Of a stretch of DNA of 64,000 nt, positions 30,643 through 38,411 are shown piece after piece; position 1 is the stretch's first letter, and each line of letters begins with the position of its first letter. The DNA lies in the NCBI GenBank assembly GCA_020741775.1, contig DYYG01000003.1, forward strand, positions 1 through 64,000, read 5' to 3'. The notes under the pieces were generated by a model, which saw nothing but the letters and a program-made list of their open reading frames with translations, ran no database searches and had not been told where the DNA came from. The position numbers were made by a program, and so were the translations under genes. The stretch comes from Methylorubrum populi (lineage in GTDB: Bacteria; Pseudomonadota; Alphaproteobacteria; Rhizobiales; Beijerinckiaceae).

Positions 30643-31533
30643 ATGGACATCCTGATCCTCGGCGGCGCCGGACAGGTCGGCACCGAGCTGCAGGCCTATC
30701 CCTGGCCCGAGGGCGTGCGGGTTCACGCCCCCGACCGGGCCAGCCTCGACATCACCGACGAGGCCGCCCTTGCCGCTGCGCTCGATGAGCGGAGCTATGC
30801 GGCCGTCATCAACCCGGCCGCCTACACGGCGGTGGACAAGGCCGAGAGCGACGTGGCGGCCGCATGGCGCCTCAATGCGCTGGCGCCCGCGATTCTCGCC
30901 GCCGAGACGCGCAAGCGGAACATCCCCCTCGTCCATGTCTCGACCGATTACGTGTTCGACGGTTCGAACGAGGATTTCTACGCCCCCGACGCGCCCGTGA
31001 ACCCGACCAGCGTCTACGGCGCCAGCAAGGCCGCGGGCGAGATGGCGGTGCGCGCCACCAACCCGCGTCACGCCATCGTCCGCACCGCCTGGGTGGTCAG
31101 CCCGCACCGGGGCAACTTCGTCAAGACGATGCTGCGCTTGGCCGGCGAGCGCGACCGGCTCACCGTGGTGGATGACCAGCACGGCTGCCCCACCTCCGCC
31201 GCCGACCTCGCCGCGGCCCTGGCGACCATCGCCCTGCGGCTCGCCGGGGACGAAGACGCGCCGACCGGAACCTTCCACTGCGTCAACGACGGCGCGACGA
31301 CCTGGTGCGGCTTTGCCCGCGCCATCGTCGCCGGGGCGGCCAAGCGCGGGGGCCGCGCGATCCCGGTCGAGGGCATCCCGACCAGCGCCTATCCGACCCC
31401 GGCCAAGCGCCCGGCCAATTCCCGCCTCTCCACCCAGAGCCTGACCGACGCTTACGGGATCGCGCCGCGTCCCTGGGAGGCGGCGCTCGACGACATCCTC
31501 GACCGGCTGGTCGGGCCGGTTCGCTCCAACTGA
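30643..31533 (+). CDS. rfbD: dTDP-4-dehydrorhamnose reductase
   Basis: A 296-residue reductase that makes dTDP-L-rhamnose with NAD(P)H. N-terminal GGAGQVGTEL, then INPAAYTAVDKAE, VSTDYVFDG and the catalytic YGASKAAGE support the call. The ATG at 30643 follows the rfbB stop by two bases, showing tight coupling. Length is typical. Confidence 0.96.
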   Translation: MDILILGGAGQVGTELQAYPWPEGVRVHAPDRASLDITDEAALAAALDERSYAAVINPAAYTAVDKAESDVAAAWRLNALAPAILAAETRKRNIPLVHVSTDYVFDGSNEDFYAPDAPVNPTSVYGASKAAGEMAVRATNPRHAIVRTAWVVSPHRGNFVKTMLRLAGERDRLTVVDDQHGCPTSAADLAAALATIALRLAGDEDAPTGTFHCVNDGATTWCGFARAIVAGAAKRGGRAIPVEGIPTSAYPTPAKRPANSRLSTQSLTDAYGIAPRPWEAALDDILDRLVGPVRSN

Positions 31534-31548
31534 TCGGGACGTGTTTGC

Positions 31549-32439
31549 ATGAAGGGCATCGTGCTCGCCGGCGGCTCCGGCACCCGGCTCCATCCGGCCA
31601 CGCTGGCGATCAACAAGCAGCTGCTGCCGGTCTACGACAAGCCGATGATCTACTATCCGATCTCGGTGCTGATGCTGGCCGGCATCCGCGAGATCCTGAT
31701 CATCTCCTCGCCCGAGCATCTCGGCAATTACCAGCGCCTGCTCGGCACCGGTGAGCAGTTCGGCCTGACCTTCTCCTACGCGGTGCAGCCGCGCCCCGAG
31801 GGGCTGGCCCAGGCCTTCATCATCGGGCGCGACTTCGTCGGCTCGGACGACGTGGCCCTGGTGCTCGGCGACAACCTGTTCTTCGGCAACGGCATGAGCG
31901 ACCTGCTCGCCAAGGCCCGCACCCGCAAGAGCGGCGCGACGGTGTTCGCCTACCATGTCGATCATCCGGAGGCCTACGGCGTCGTCACCCTCGACGAGTC
32001 CGGCCGCCCGCTCCGGCTGGTGGAGAAGCCCAAGACGCCGGAGAGCCCCTGGGCGGTCACCGGCCTCTATTTCTACGACAATCAGGTGCTCGACATCGCC
32101 GCGGCGGTGACGCCCTCCGACCGGGGCGAATTGGAAATCACCAGCGTCAACCAAGCCTATCTCGAGCGCGGCCAGCTCCATGTCGAGCGGATGAGCCGCG
32201 GCTATGCTTGGCTGGATACCGGGACGCACGACAACCTGCTGGAGGCCGGCGAGTTCGTGCGCGTGCTGCAGCACCGGCAGGGGCTTCAGGTCGCCTGCCT
32301 GGAGGAGATCGCCTATCTCCAGGGCTTCATCGGCCGCGAGCAGTTGCAGGCGCGGGGCGAGCTGTTCGCCAAGACCAATTACGGCCAGAACCTGCTGCGC
32401 CTCGCCCGCGAGGGACGCCGCCCCGATCAGGATTTTTGA
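31549..32439 (+). CDS. rfbA: Glucose-1-phosphate thymidylyltransferase
   Basis: A 296-residue nucleotidyltransferase, first step of dTDP-rhamnose synthesis, joining dTTP and glucose-1-phosphate. The N-terminal GIVLAGGSGTRLHPAT (about residues 3-18) is the nucleotide and Mg site. KQLLPVYDKPMIYYPIS and AYGVVTLDE follow, and GYAWLDTGTHDNLLEA lies late in the protein. It ends the rfbCBDA operon, 15 bases after rfbD. Confidence 0.97.
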   Translation: MKGIVLAGGSGTRLHPATLAINKQLLPVYDKPMIYYPISVLMLAGIREILIISSPEHLGNYQRLLGTGEQFGLTFSYAVQPRPEGLAQAFIIGRDFVGSDDVALVLGDNLFFGNGMSDLLAKARTRKSGATVFAYHVDHPEAYGVVTLDESGRPLRLVEKPKTPESPWAVTGLYFYDNQVLDIAAAVTPSDRGELEITSVNQAYLERGQLHVERMSRGYAWLDTGTHDNLLEAGEFVRVLQHRQGLQVACLEEIAYLQGFIGREQLQARGELFAKTNYGQNLLRLAREGRRPDQDF

Positions 32440-32619
32440 TCGGGACAGTCACACCACCTGTCATCGAGGAGGGGCGGGTTCTTCCGAGCGATGAGAGCCC
32501 GTCCTGGCAAAGCAGAAGCCAGCCAGCACGTCCCGTTCTCCGGGGAGGTTGCGTGGGATGGCTTCGCCGACGCGCACGATGGCAGCCCGACTCGATGAGC
32601 GCCGGACGTTGAAATCAGG

Positions 32620-33267
32620 TCAGCGGTCGCCCTGGATGAGCACGGCGCCGGTATAGGTCTCGGCGACCTCGCAGAAGGGGACGCCGCCGGCCGAGAGCAC
32701 CGCCTCGACCGAGAACAGCGGCTCGGCGGGTCCCGGCATCCCAGCCTTTTCCGGCTGCCACAACATCGTCAGGGACAGGTTGCGCCGGCTCGGCCCGAGG
32801 GGCCGCACGACCCGGCCGAACGGTGCCTGCGTGCCGTCGAGCGCGGCGTTCATTTCGGGGGTCAGGCGGGACGGCACGTACCAATTGTCGGCTTCCGACA
32901 GCACGTGGCGGCCGCAGGTGAGCCGCACCCGGCGGTAGCGCACCGGCTCCTCCGGCCCGACCGCCAGCCGCTCGCGCCGGGCGGCACCTGCCGGCTTATC
33001 GACTCCAGCGACGCGCACGGCGACGATCCGCGGGTCGGGCGAGAGGCCACGCTCGGCGCACCACGCTTCCAGAATCGCGGTGGCGCTCGGGGCCGCGAGC
33101 AGGCGAGCACTCAAGGTTTCGATCAAGGCGCGCGCCTCGGGACCATCCTGCGCCTCCCGGCTCGTCTCGGCGACCTGCGCCTGTGCGCTCCCGGCCTCAC
33201 CCGGCAGCGCGGCTGCGCCCAGCGTCGCGAGCCCCACCATCAGCATCCGTATCGCGGCCGTCATCAT
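32620..33267 (-). CDS. Exported protein, possibly with chorismate-lyase (UbiC)-like fold
   Basis: A 215-residue protein, last of the minus-strand export gene set. The N-terminus has a hydrophobic stretch (IRMLMVGLATLGAAAL) likely to be a signal or anchor. The segment VLSEADNWYVPSRLTPEMN followed by APFGRVVRPLGPSRRN resembles proteins I recall being annotated as chorismate-lyase-like; catalytic activity on chorismate is not assumed. One cysteine pair is possible (AWCAERG and LTCGRH). ATG at 33267 is preferred over TTG at 33297. It starts 57 bases after the HlyD gene, so probably the same transcript. Confidence 0.6.
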   Translation of the reverse strand: MMTAAIRMLMVGLATLGAAALPGEAGSAQAQVAETSREAQDGPEARALIETLSARLLAAPSATAILEAWCAERGLSPDPRIVAVRVAGVDKPAGAARRERLAVGPEEPVRYRRVRLTCGRHVLSEADNWYVPSRLTPEMNAALDGTQAPFGRVVRPLGPSRRNLSLTMLWQPEKAGMPGPAEPLFSVEAVLSAGGVPFCEVAETYTGAVLIQGDR

Positions 33268-33324
33268 CGTGCAGCGCCATACGTTGCCGCCGGGCAAAGG
33301 TCCATCGCGGAGGGCAGGCCCCGC

Positions 33325-34221
33325 CTATTTGGTGCCGGGCGGCAGGGCGGTCGCGACCGGGCCGCCGGGGCTCAAGGGGAAGGTGACCTTGCAGCGCTGG
33401 CCGCCGGGCAGCTTGAAATCCGGATTCGGCAGTTCCAGGCGGACGCCGAAGGTGCCGCTCGCCGCGTCGAAGACCTGATCGACCACGCTGACCTTGGCCT
33501 CGTAAGAGCCGCCGATCGGCTGATCGAGCGTCACGGTCGCCGGCAGGCCCAGCGCGATCTCCTTCCAGCGCGAGACCGGCAGATAAGCCTCGACATAGAG
33601 CGGATCGAGCTGGACCAGGGTGAAGATCGCGCTGTCCTGGCGCACGAACTCGCCGGCCGACATCAGGCGCTCGGTGACGATGCCGCGGATCGGGCTGCGG
33701 ATCATGCGCAGTTCGAGCTGCGCCTCGGCCCGCTGCAATTCGATGCCGTTGAGCTTGTGCTTGAGGATCTCGGTCTGGAGATCGCGCCGGCCGATTTCGT
33801 AATCGGCCTCGACCTGATCGAGCTTCTCCTGGGTGACGATGCCCTTCGAGAGCTGGTTCTGCCGGTCGAGGCGCCGCTTGTAGAGTTCGACCCGGGTCTG
33901 CTGCGCCTCGATGCTGGCGGTCGATTCGGCCTGTGCCCGCGACAGGGCGACATTGGCCTCCTCGACGCTGGAATCGAGCCGGGCGATGATGTCGCCGGCA
34001 TTGACCGTGGCACCGCGATTGACCGGCACGCTCTTGAGGATACCCAGAGTCGCGCTGCCGATCTTCAGCTTCTGCGCCGGCTCTACGACGCAATCGACGC
34101 GCGGCTCCTCGGCCCAAGCCGCGGGGGAAGCCGCGAAGGAAGCCGCAATGGACGCGGAGAGACACAGGGCGAGGAGACCCAGACGGGTCCGGCCTCGGTG
34201 CGTTCCGGCCGGCATGGTCAT
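33325..34221 (-). CDS. HlyD-family periplasmic adaptor
   Basis: A 298-residue membrane-fusion (HlyD/RND-adaptor-like) protein. A signal sequence (LGLLALCLSASIAASFAASPAAWA) precedes a lipoyl-like half (GATVNAGDIIARLDSSVEE, about 68-86). A long helical hairpin follows (about 88-165), then the second lipoyl half (RSPIRGIVTERLMSAGEFV) and a beta-barrel. It lies 13 bases after the SecA-like gene. Such adaptors usually bridge an inner-membrane pump and an outer-membrane channel; no ABC or RND pump and no TolC is found nearby. Confidence 0.9.
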   Translation of the reverse strand: MTMPAGTHRGRTRLGLLALCLSASIAASFAASPAAWAEEPRVDCVVEPAQKLKIGSATLGILKSVPVNRGATVNAGDIIARLDSSVEEANVALSRAQAESTASIEAQQTRVELYKRRLDRQNQLSKGIVTQEKLDQVEADYEIGRRDLQTEILKHKLNGIELQRAEAQLELRMIRSPIRGIVTERLMSAGEFVRQDSAIFTLVQLDPLYVEAYLPVSRWKEIALGLPATVTLDQPIGGSYEAKVSVVDQVFDAASGTFGVRLELPNPDFKLPGGQRCKVTFPLSPGGPVATALPPGTK

Positions 34222-34234
34222 CGCGGAAAGATCC

Positions 34235-36259
34235 TCATTCGGAGTGGCCGGCGAAGGCCAGGATGCGGTCCTGCATCTGGTCGGAATGCAGCAGATCGGC
34301 GCGCATGCGCCCGTGCAGCCGCTCGGTGCGCCGTTGGGCATGGCGCAGCAGGCGGCGGCCGAAGGCTTGGCCCCGCTCGGGGCCGAGCAGCGTCATCAGG
34401 TGGCGGGCGAGCTTCCGGCCGACGAGGCTGGCATCCATGAGCGGGTCGTCCAGGGAGAGGATCGCCTGGAAGCAGCCCGGCTCGCCCTGGCGCCCGCTGC
34501 GGCCGGCGAGCTGGTCGTCGATGCGGCGGGCATCCTGGCGCTCGACCATGAGGACGTGCAGCCCGCCGCGTTCGGCGATGCCGGGCCCGAGTTTGATGTC
34601 GGTGCCGCGCCCGGCCATGTTGGTCGCCACCGTGATCCGGCCCCGCTGCCCGGCTTGCGCCACGATGGCGGCCTCCTGGCCGTCCTGGGCGGCGCTCAGC
34701 ACCGTGTGCGGCAGCCCGGCCCCGGTCAGATGCGCGCTCGCACGTGCGGAGGCCGCCACCGAGCGGGTGCCGACGAGGACGGGGCAGCCGCGGGCATGGA
34801 GTTCGCCGATCCGCTCGATCACCCGCCGCCACTGCGCCGCCTCGTCGGGGAGCACCTCGTCGGGCAGGTGCCGGCGCTGCACCGGCCGGTGGGTGGGGAT
34901 GCGGACCACCGGCAGCCGGTAGACCGTCCAGAACTCGGCGGCGACGCCGCGGGTGGTGCCGGTCATGCCGGACAGGCGGTCATAGCGGCGGAAGAAGCGC
35001 TGATAGGTCATGCGCGCGAGGGTGGAGCGGGCCCCCGACAGCGCGCAGCCCTCCTTGTGCTCGACCATCTGGTGCAAGCCGTCGCTCCAGCTCCGGTCCG
35101 GCATGACCCGGCCGGTATTGGCATCGACGATCACCACCTTGCCGTCGCGCAGGATGTAATGCTCGTCCCGGTGGAACAGGTGCAGCGCCGAGAGCGCCTG
35201 ACGCACGAGCCCTTCCCGGGTGACGCGCCCGCGCCAGACCGAATCCTGGCCGGGATCGTCGCTCGCGGCGAGGTCGGCGATCCGCTCGCGGCCGACTTCG
35301 GTCAGAATGATCCGGTGTTCGGCCGCATCGATGAGGTAATCCTCCGGTGTCGAGACCGACCCGGCGATCTCCATAGCACGGGACAGCACCTCGGGGCCGA
35401 ATTGCGAGCCGGCCGGGGCGGAGATGATCAGCGGCGTACGCGCCTCGTCGATCAGCACGCTGTCGGCCTCGTCGACGATCGCGAAATGCAGGCCGCGCAG
35501 GCGCAGCCGGGCGAGCCGGCTTTCCGCTGCGTGCAGGCTCTCGAGCTTCAGGCGTACGTCGCTGGCGCGCTGGCCCAATGCAATCCGGTCGCGCAGATAG
35601 TCGAAGGCGAGATCCTTGTTGGTGCAATAGGTGATGTTGCAGCCATAGGCCTGCGCCCGCTCCGGCAACTCCTGCTTCTCCTTGATGACGCCGACGCTGA
35701 GCCCCAGGGCAGCGAAGAGCGGGCGCATCTCCTCGGCGTCGCGCTCGGCGAGGTAGTCGTTGACCGTGACGATGTGGACGGGAAGCCCGGCGAGCGCCGC
35801 CGTGCCCGCCGCCAGCGTCGCCGTCAGGGTCTTACCCTCGCCGGTCGCCATCTGGGCGATGCGCCCGTCGAGGAGGGCGGCGGCTCCCATCATCTGCACG
35901 CCGTAATGGCGCTGCCCCTTCACGCGGCCCGACATCTCCCGGATCAGGGCGAAGGCGTCGGCGATGTCGGCGTCGCGAAAGCCCTTGCGGGCCCGCAACG
36001 TCGCGGTCAGGACCCGGATCCGCAGGCGCAGCGCCTCGTCGGACAGGCCCTCCACCTCGTCGGCCTGACCTGTGGCCCGGCGGGCGATCCGCGCGTAGCG
36101 GCGGGTGGCCCAATCCGCGAAACCGAGCCGGACGAGGCCGACGACCTTCGCCGCGGCCTGATCGAGACGGCTCGCCTTGAGCGGCTTGCGCTCGGTATAG
36201 GCCCGCGCCGGGGGCAGGCGAGGGACGGCGGGCGCCGCCAGGACGAGCGGCTCAGACAC
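34235..36259 (-). CDS. Shortened SecA-like DEAD ATPase
   Basis: A 674-residue SecA-family protein. The Walker A loop ATGEGKT is at residues 138-144. Further motifs are VNDYLAERDAE, YCTNKDLAFDYLRD, the DEAD box IVDEADSVLIDEARTPLI, GMTGTTRG, TNMAGRGTDIKLG, and the arginine-finger region DDQLAGRSGRQGEPG. It ends about 100 residues after this point, so much of the C-terminal helical region and the zinc/SecB-binding tail of housekeeping SecA (about 900 residues) are missing. The ATP-hydrolysis core looks intact. Its start overlaps the end of the M50-HlyD gene by 8 bases. It is best read as an accessory SecA devoted to a special cargo. Confidence 0.93.
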   Translation of the reverse strand: MSEPLVLAAPAVPRLPPARAYTERKPLKASRLDQAAAKVVGLVRLGFADWATRRYARIARRATGQADEVEGLSDEALRLRIRVLTATLRARKGFRDADIADAFALIREMSGRVKGQRHYGVQMMGAAALLDGRIAQMATGEGKTLTATLAAGTAALAGLPVHIVTVNDYLAERDAEEMRPLFAALGLSVGVIKEKQELPERAQAYGCNITYCTNKDLAFDYLRDRIALGQRASDVRLKLESLHAAESRLARLRLRGLHFAIVDEADSVLIDEARTPLIISAPAGSQFGPEVLSRAMEIAGSVSTPEDYLIDAAEHRIILTEVGRERIADLAASDDPGQDSVWRGRVTREGLVRQALSALHLFHRDEHYILRDGKVVIVDANTGRVMPDRSWSDGLHQMVEHKEGCALSGARSTLARMTYQRFFRRYDRLSGMTGTTRGVAAEFWTVYRLPVVRIPTHRPVQRRHLPDEVLPDEAAQWRRVIERIGELHARGCPVLVGTRSVAASARASAHLTGAGLPHTVLSAAQDGQEAAIVAQAGQRGRITVATNMAGRGTDIKLGPGIAERGGLHVLMVERQDARRIDDQLAGRSGRQGEPGCFQAILSLDDPLMDASLVGRKLARHLMTLLGPERGQAFGRRLLRHAQRRTERLHGRMRADLLHSDQMQDRILAFAGHSE

Positions 36260-38399
36260 GGAATTGGCTCAGGAAGACCTGCCGCAGGCCGCGCAAGGCC
36301 CGCCACGCGATCGGTTCCGCCCCATGATCGAACCGGACATAGACCCGCTCGCCGAGGACGTTGAACGGAATGCCGCCGGCGAGCTTCACGTCGAAGATGA
36401 AGATGCTCTGCAGGGCGACCGGCTTCTGCGGGTTGGTCGCATCCACGGCGATGGTGCCGCCCCCTTGCGTCGAGAGGGCGAGGCTCGGGATCTCCTGCTG
36501 GGCACCGGGCACTTCCCGCAGAATCGCGCCGGCCCGCACCTCCTCCGGCTGCTCGGCGAGACGGGCGGCGACAGCCTGGGTGCGGCTGCGGATCAGATCC
36601 ACATCGGTTTGCGGCACTACCACCCGCACCACCGGATCGTCGGCGGTGAGCACGTAGCCGATGCGCTCGCCCCGGCGCAGGTAGCGCCCGGGGAGATCGA
36701 CGGAGCCCGGCACGATCAGGCGACCGGCCTGGGCCGCGCGCACGGTGAGTCCCGCCTGCCGTTCGCGGTAGACCCTCAGGATCTCCTGCGTGCTGGCGAG
36801 CTGCTCCTGCAGGATCTGGGCCTGGACCCGGTCGCCGAGCCGGGCCGCATCGTGGCGCAGGCGCAGCTCCGCCAGCTGCGCTTCCAGCACGGCGACGCGG
36901 CTGTCGAGGCTCGGATCCTCCAGGGTCGCCAACGCCTCGCCGGCCTGGGCGTCCCGGCCGGGCTCGACGAGAAGGGCGGTGAGGATCCCGTCGGTGCGGG
37001 TGCGGATCTGGGTATCGTCGGGGGCCCAGACGACGCCCTGCGCCATGGTGGTGTAGGGCAGCGGGATCACGAATAGCACGGCGAAGGCCACGCCCGTCGC
37101 GGCGCCGCTGAGGAACACCGCCCGGCCCCGCCGCCGGTTCAGTTTCGGGTCGGTCAGGATGAATTTGACACCCTTCACCAGCGGGCTGACGACGGTGCCG
37201 GCCAGTGCCAGCAGGGCGAGCAGCACGCCGAAGACGAAGTATTGAGTGGCGATGAAGCTCGCGATCGCGACGGAAACGGTGGTTCGATAAACGAACGAGC
37301 TGATCGCGTAGAGCAGAAGCCACGGCCGCTCGCCCGGAGCGGTGACCGGGCTGGTGGCGCCCTCGATCTTCAGGAGGTAACGCTCGATCAGGTAGAAGAA
37401 ATAGCGGTTCGCGCGCGAGCCGAGATTGGGGATCTCGATAAGGTCGGCGAAGATGTAGTAGCCGTCGAAGCGCAGCAGCGGATTGCCGTTGAACAGCAGC
37501 GTCGAGACGCTGCCGATCACCATGACGTTGAAGGCCGCCGCCCGCACGAGGCCCGGTTCGGCCAGGGCCCAGACGATGGCGGCCAGGGCTGCCAGGAACA
37601 ACTCGACGAAGATGCCGGCGGCGGCCACCATCATCCGCTGCCACTTGCTCGGGAAGGCGGCCGAACTCGACGCATCGACATAGGGCGCCGGGAGCAGCAC
37701 GAGCAGCATCATCCCGACCTCGTGCACCTCGCCGCCCCAGGCCTTGGCGGCGCAGGCATGCCCCGCCTCGTGCAGAGCCTTGATGACGGGATAGAGGCAC
37801 ATCATCAGCGCGACGTTCTGCGCCGAGAGCATCTGGCCCGCGACGTCGCCGGTCAGTTCGCGCCCGTGCAGGGCGGCCACCACGAGGCCGGACACCACGA
37901 CGCCGAGCCAGACCGCGAGGCCCCAGACCGAGAAGATCGGCCGGTACAGCGGCGCCAGCCGGTCGAGCAGCGCGTCGGGGTCGAACAGCGGCAGGCGCAG
38001 GGCCAGCGGGTTCCGCACCCGGGCGATCAGCGTGCGCCGCGCCGTCGTCTCCGACCGCTCGGCCAGCTCGGCGAGGTCGGGCGGCAGGTCACCCTGGAGC
38101 AGGTCCGATCCGTGGAGCTGCGAGATCAGGCGGATCGTGTCGTCCTGGGTCGGCGGGTCGTTCTCATTGCGGCGGGCGGCGAGTTCCCACACCTCCTGCA
38201 GGGTGCGGCGCCCATCCATCAGGCAGAGGATGAGGTTCGCGGCCGAGGAGAGCCGGTGAAAGCGCCCCGTCTGGTGATCCTGGAGAACGTACCAGATCTC
38301 GCCGCGGAAGCTCTGCCGGTGGATCTCGGCGTGGCGGCGCAGCCGCGGGCGCAGGTCCGCGACGCGATACCACGACTGGCTGAACAGGGACTGGGACAT
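36252..38399 (-). CDS. PqqD-like / M50 site-2 protease / HlyD fusion membrane protein
   Basis: A 715-residue inner-membrane protein with three parts. Residues about 30-110 form a PqqD-like winged-helix region (WYVLQDHQTGRFHRLS). Residues about 150-450 are a multi-helix M50 metalloprotease core with HEAGH at 210-214 and the second motif NPLLRFDGYY at 306-315, so zinc ligands appear complete. Residues about 450-700 form a HlyD-type periplasmic arm with lipoyl-like halves (RTRTDGILTALLVEPGRDA and VRAAQAGRLIVPGSV). Proteins of this design act in peptide maturation and export. It sits 12 bases after the GAF-HlyD gene and overlaps the SecA-like gene. Confidence 0.92.
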   Translation of the reverse strand: MSQSLFSQSWYRVADLRPRLRRHAEIHRQSFRGEIWYVLQDHQTGRFHRLSSAANLILCLMDGRRTLQEVWELAARRNENDPPTQDDTIRLISQLHGSDLLQGDLPPDLAELAERSETTARRTLIARVRNPLALRLPLFDPDALLDRLAPLYRPIFSVWGLAVWLGVVVSGLVVAALHGRELTGDVAGQMLSAQNVALMMCLYPVIKALHEAGHACAAKAWGGEVHEVGMMLLVLLPAPYVDASSSAAFPSKWQRMMVAAAGIFVELFLAALAAIVWALAEPGLVRAAAFNVMVIGSVSTLLFNGNPLLRFDGYYIFADLIEIPNLGSRANRYFFYLIERYLLKIEGATSPVTAPGERPWLLLYAISSFVYRTTVSVAIASFIATQYFVFGVLLALLALAGTVVSPLVKGVKFILTDPKLNRRRGRAVFLSGAATGVAFAVLFVIPLPYTTMAQGVVWAPDDTQIRTRTDGILTALLVEPGRDAQAGEALATLEDPSLDSRVAVLEAQLAELRLRHDAARLGDRVQAQILQEQLASTQEILRVYRERQAGLTVRAAQAGRLIVPGSVDLPGRYLRRGERIGYVLTADDPVVRVVVPQTDVDLIRSRTQAVAARLAEQPEEVRAGAILREVPGAQQEIPSLALSTQGGGTIAVDATNPQKPVALQSIFIFDVKLAGGIPFNVLGERVYVRFDHGAEPIAWRALRGLRQVFLSQFRV

Positions 38400-38411
38400 G
38401 CCTCACCCCTC

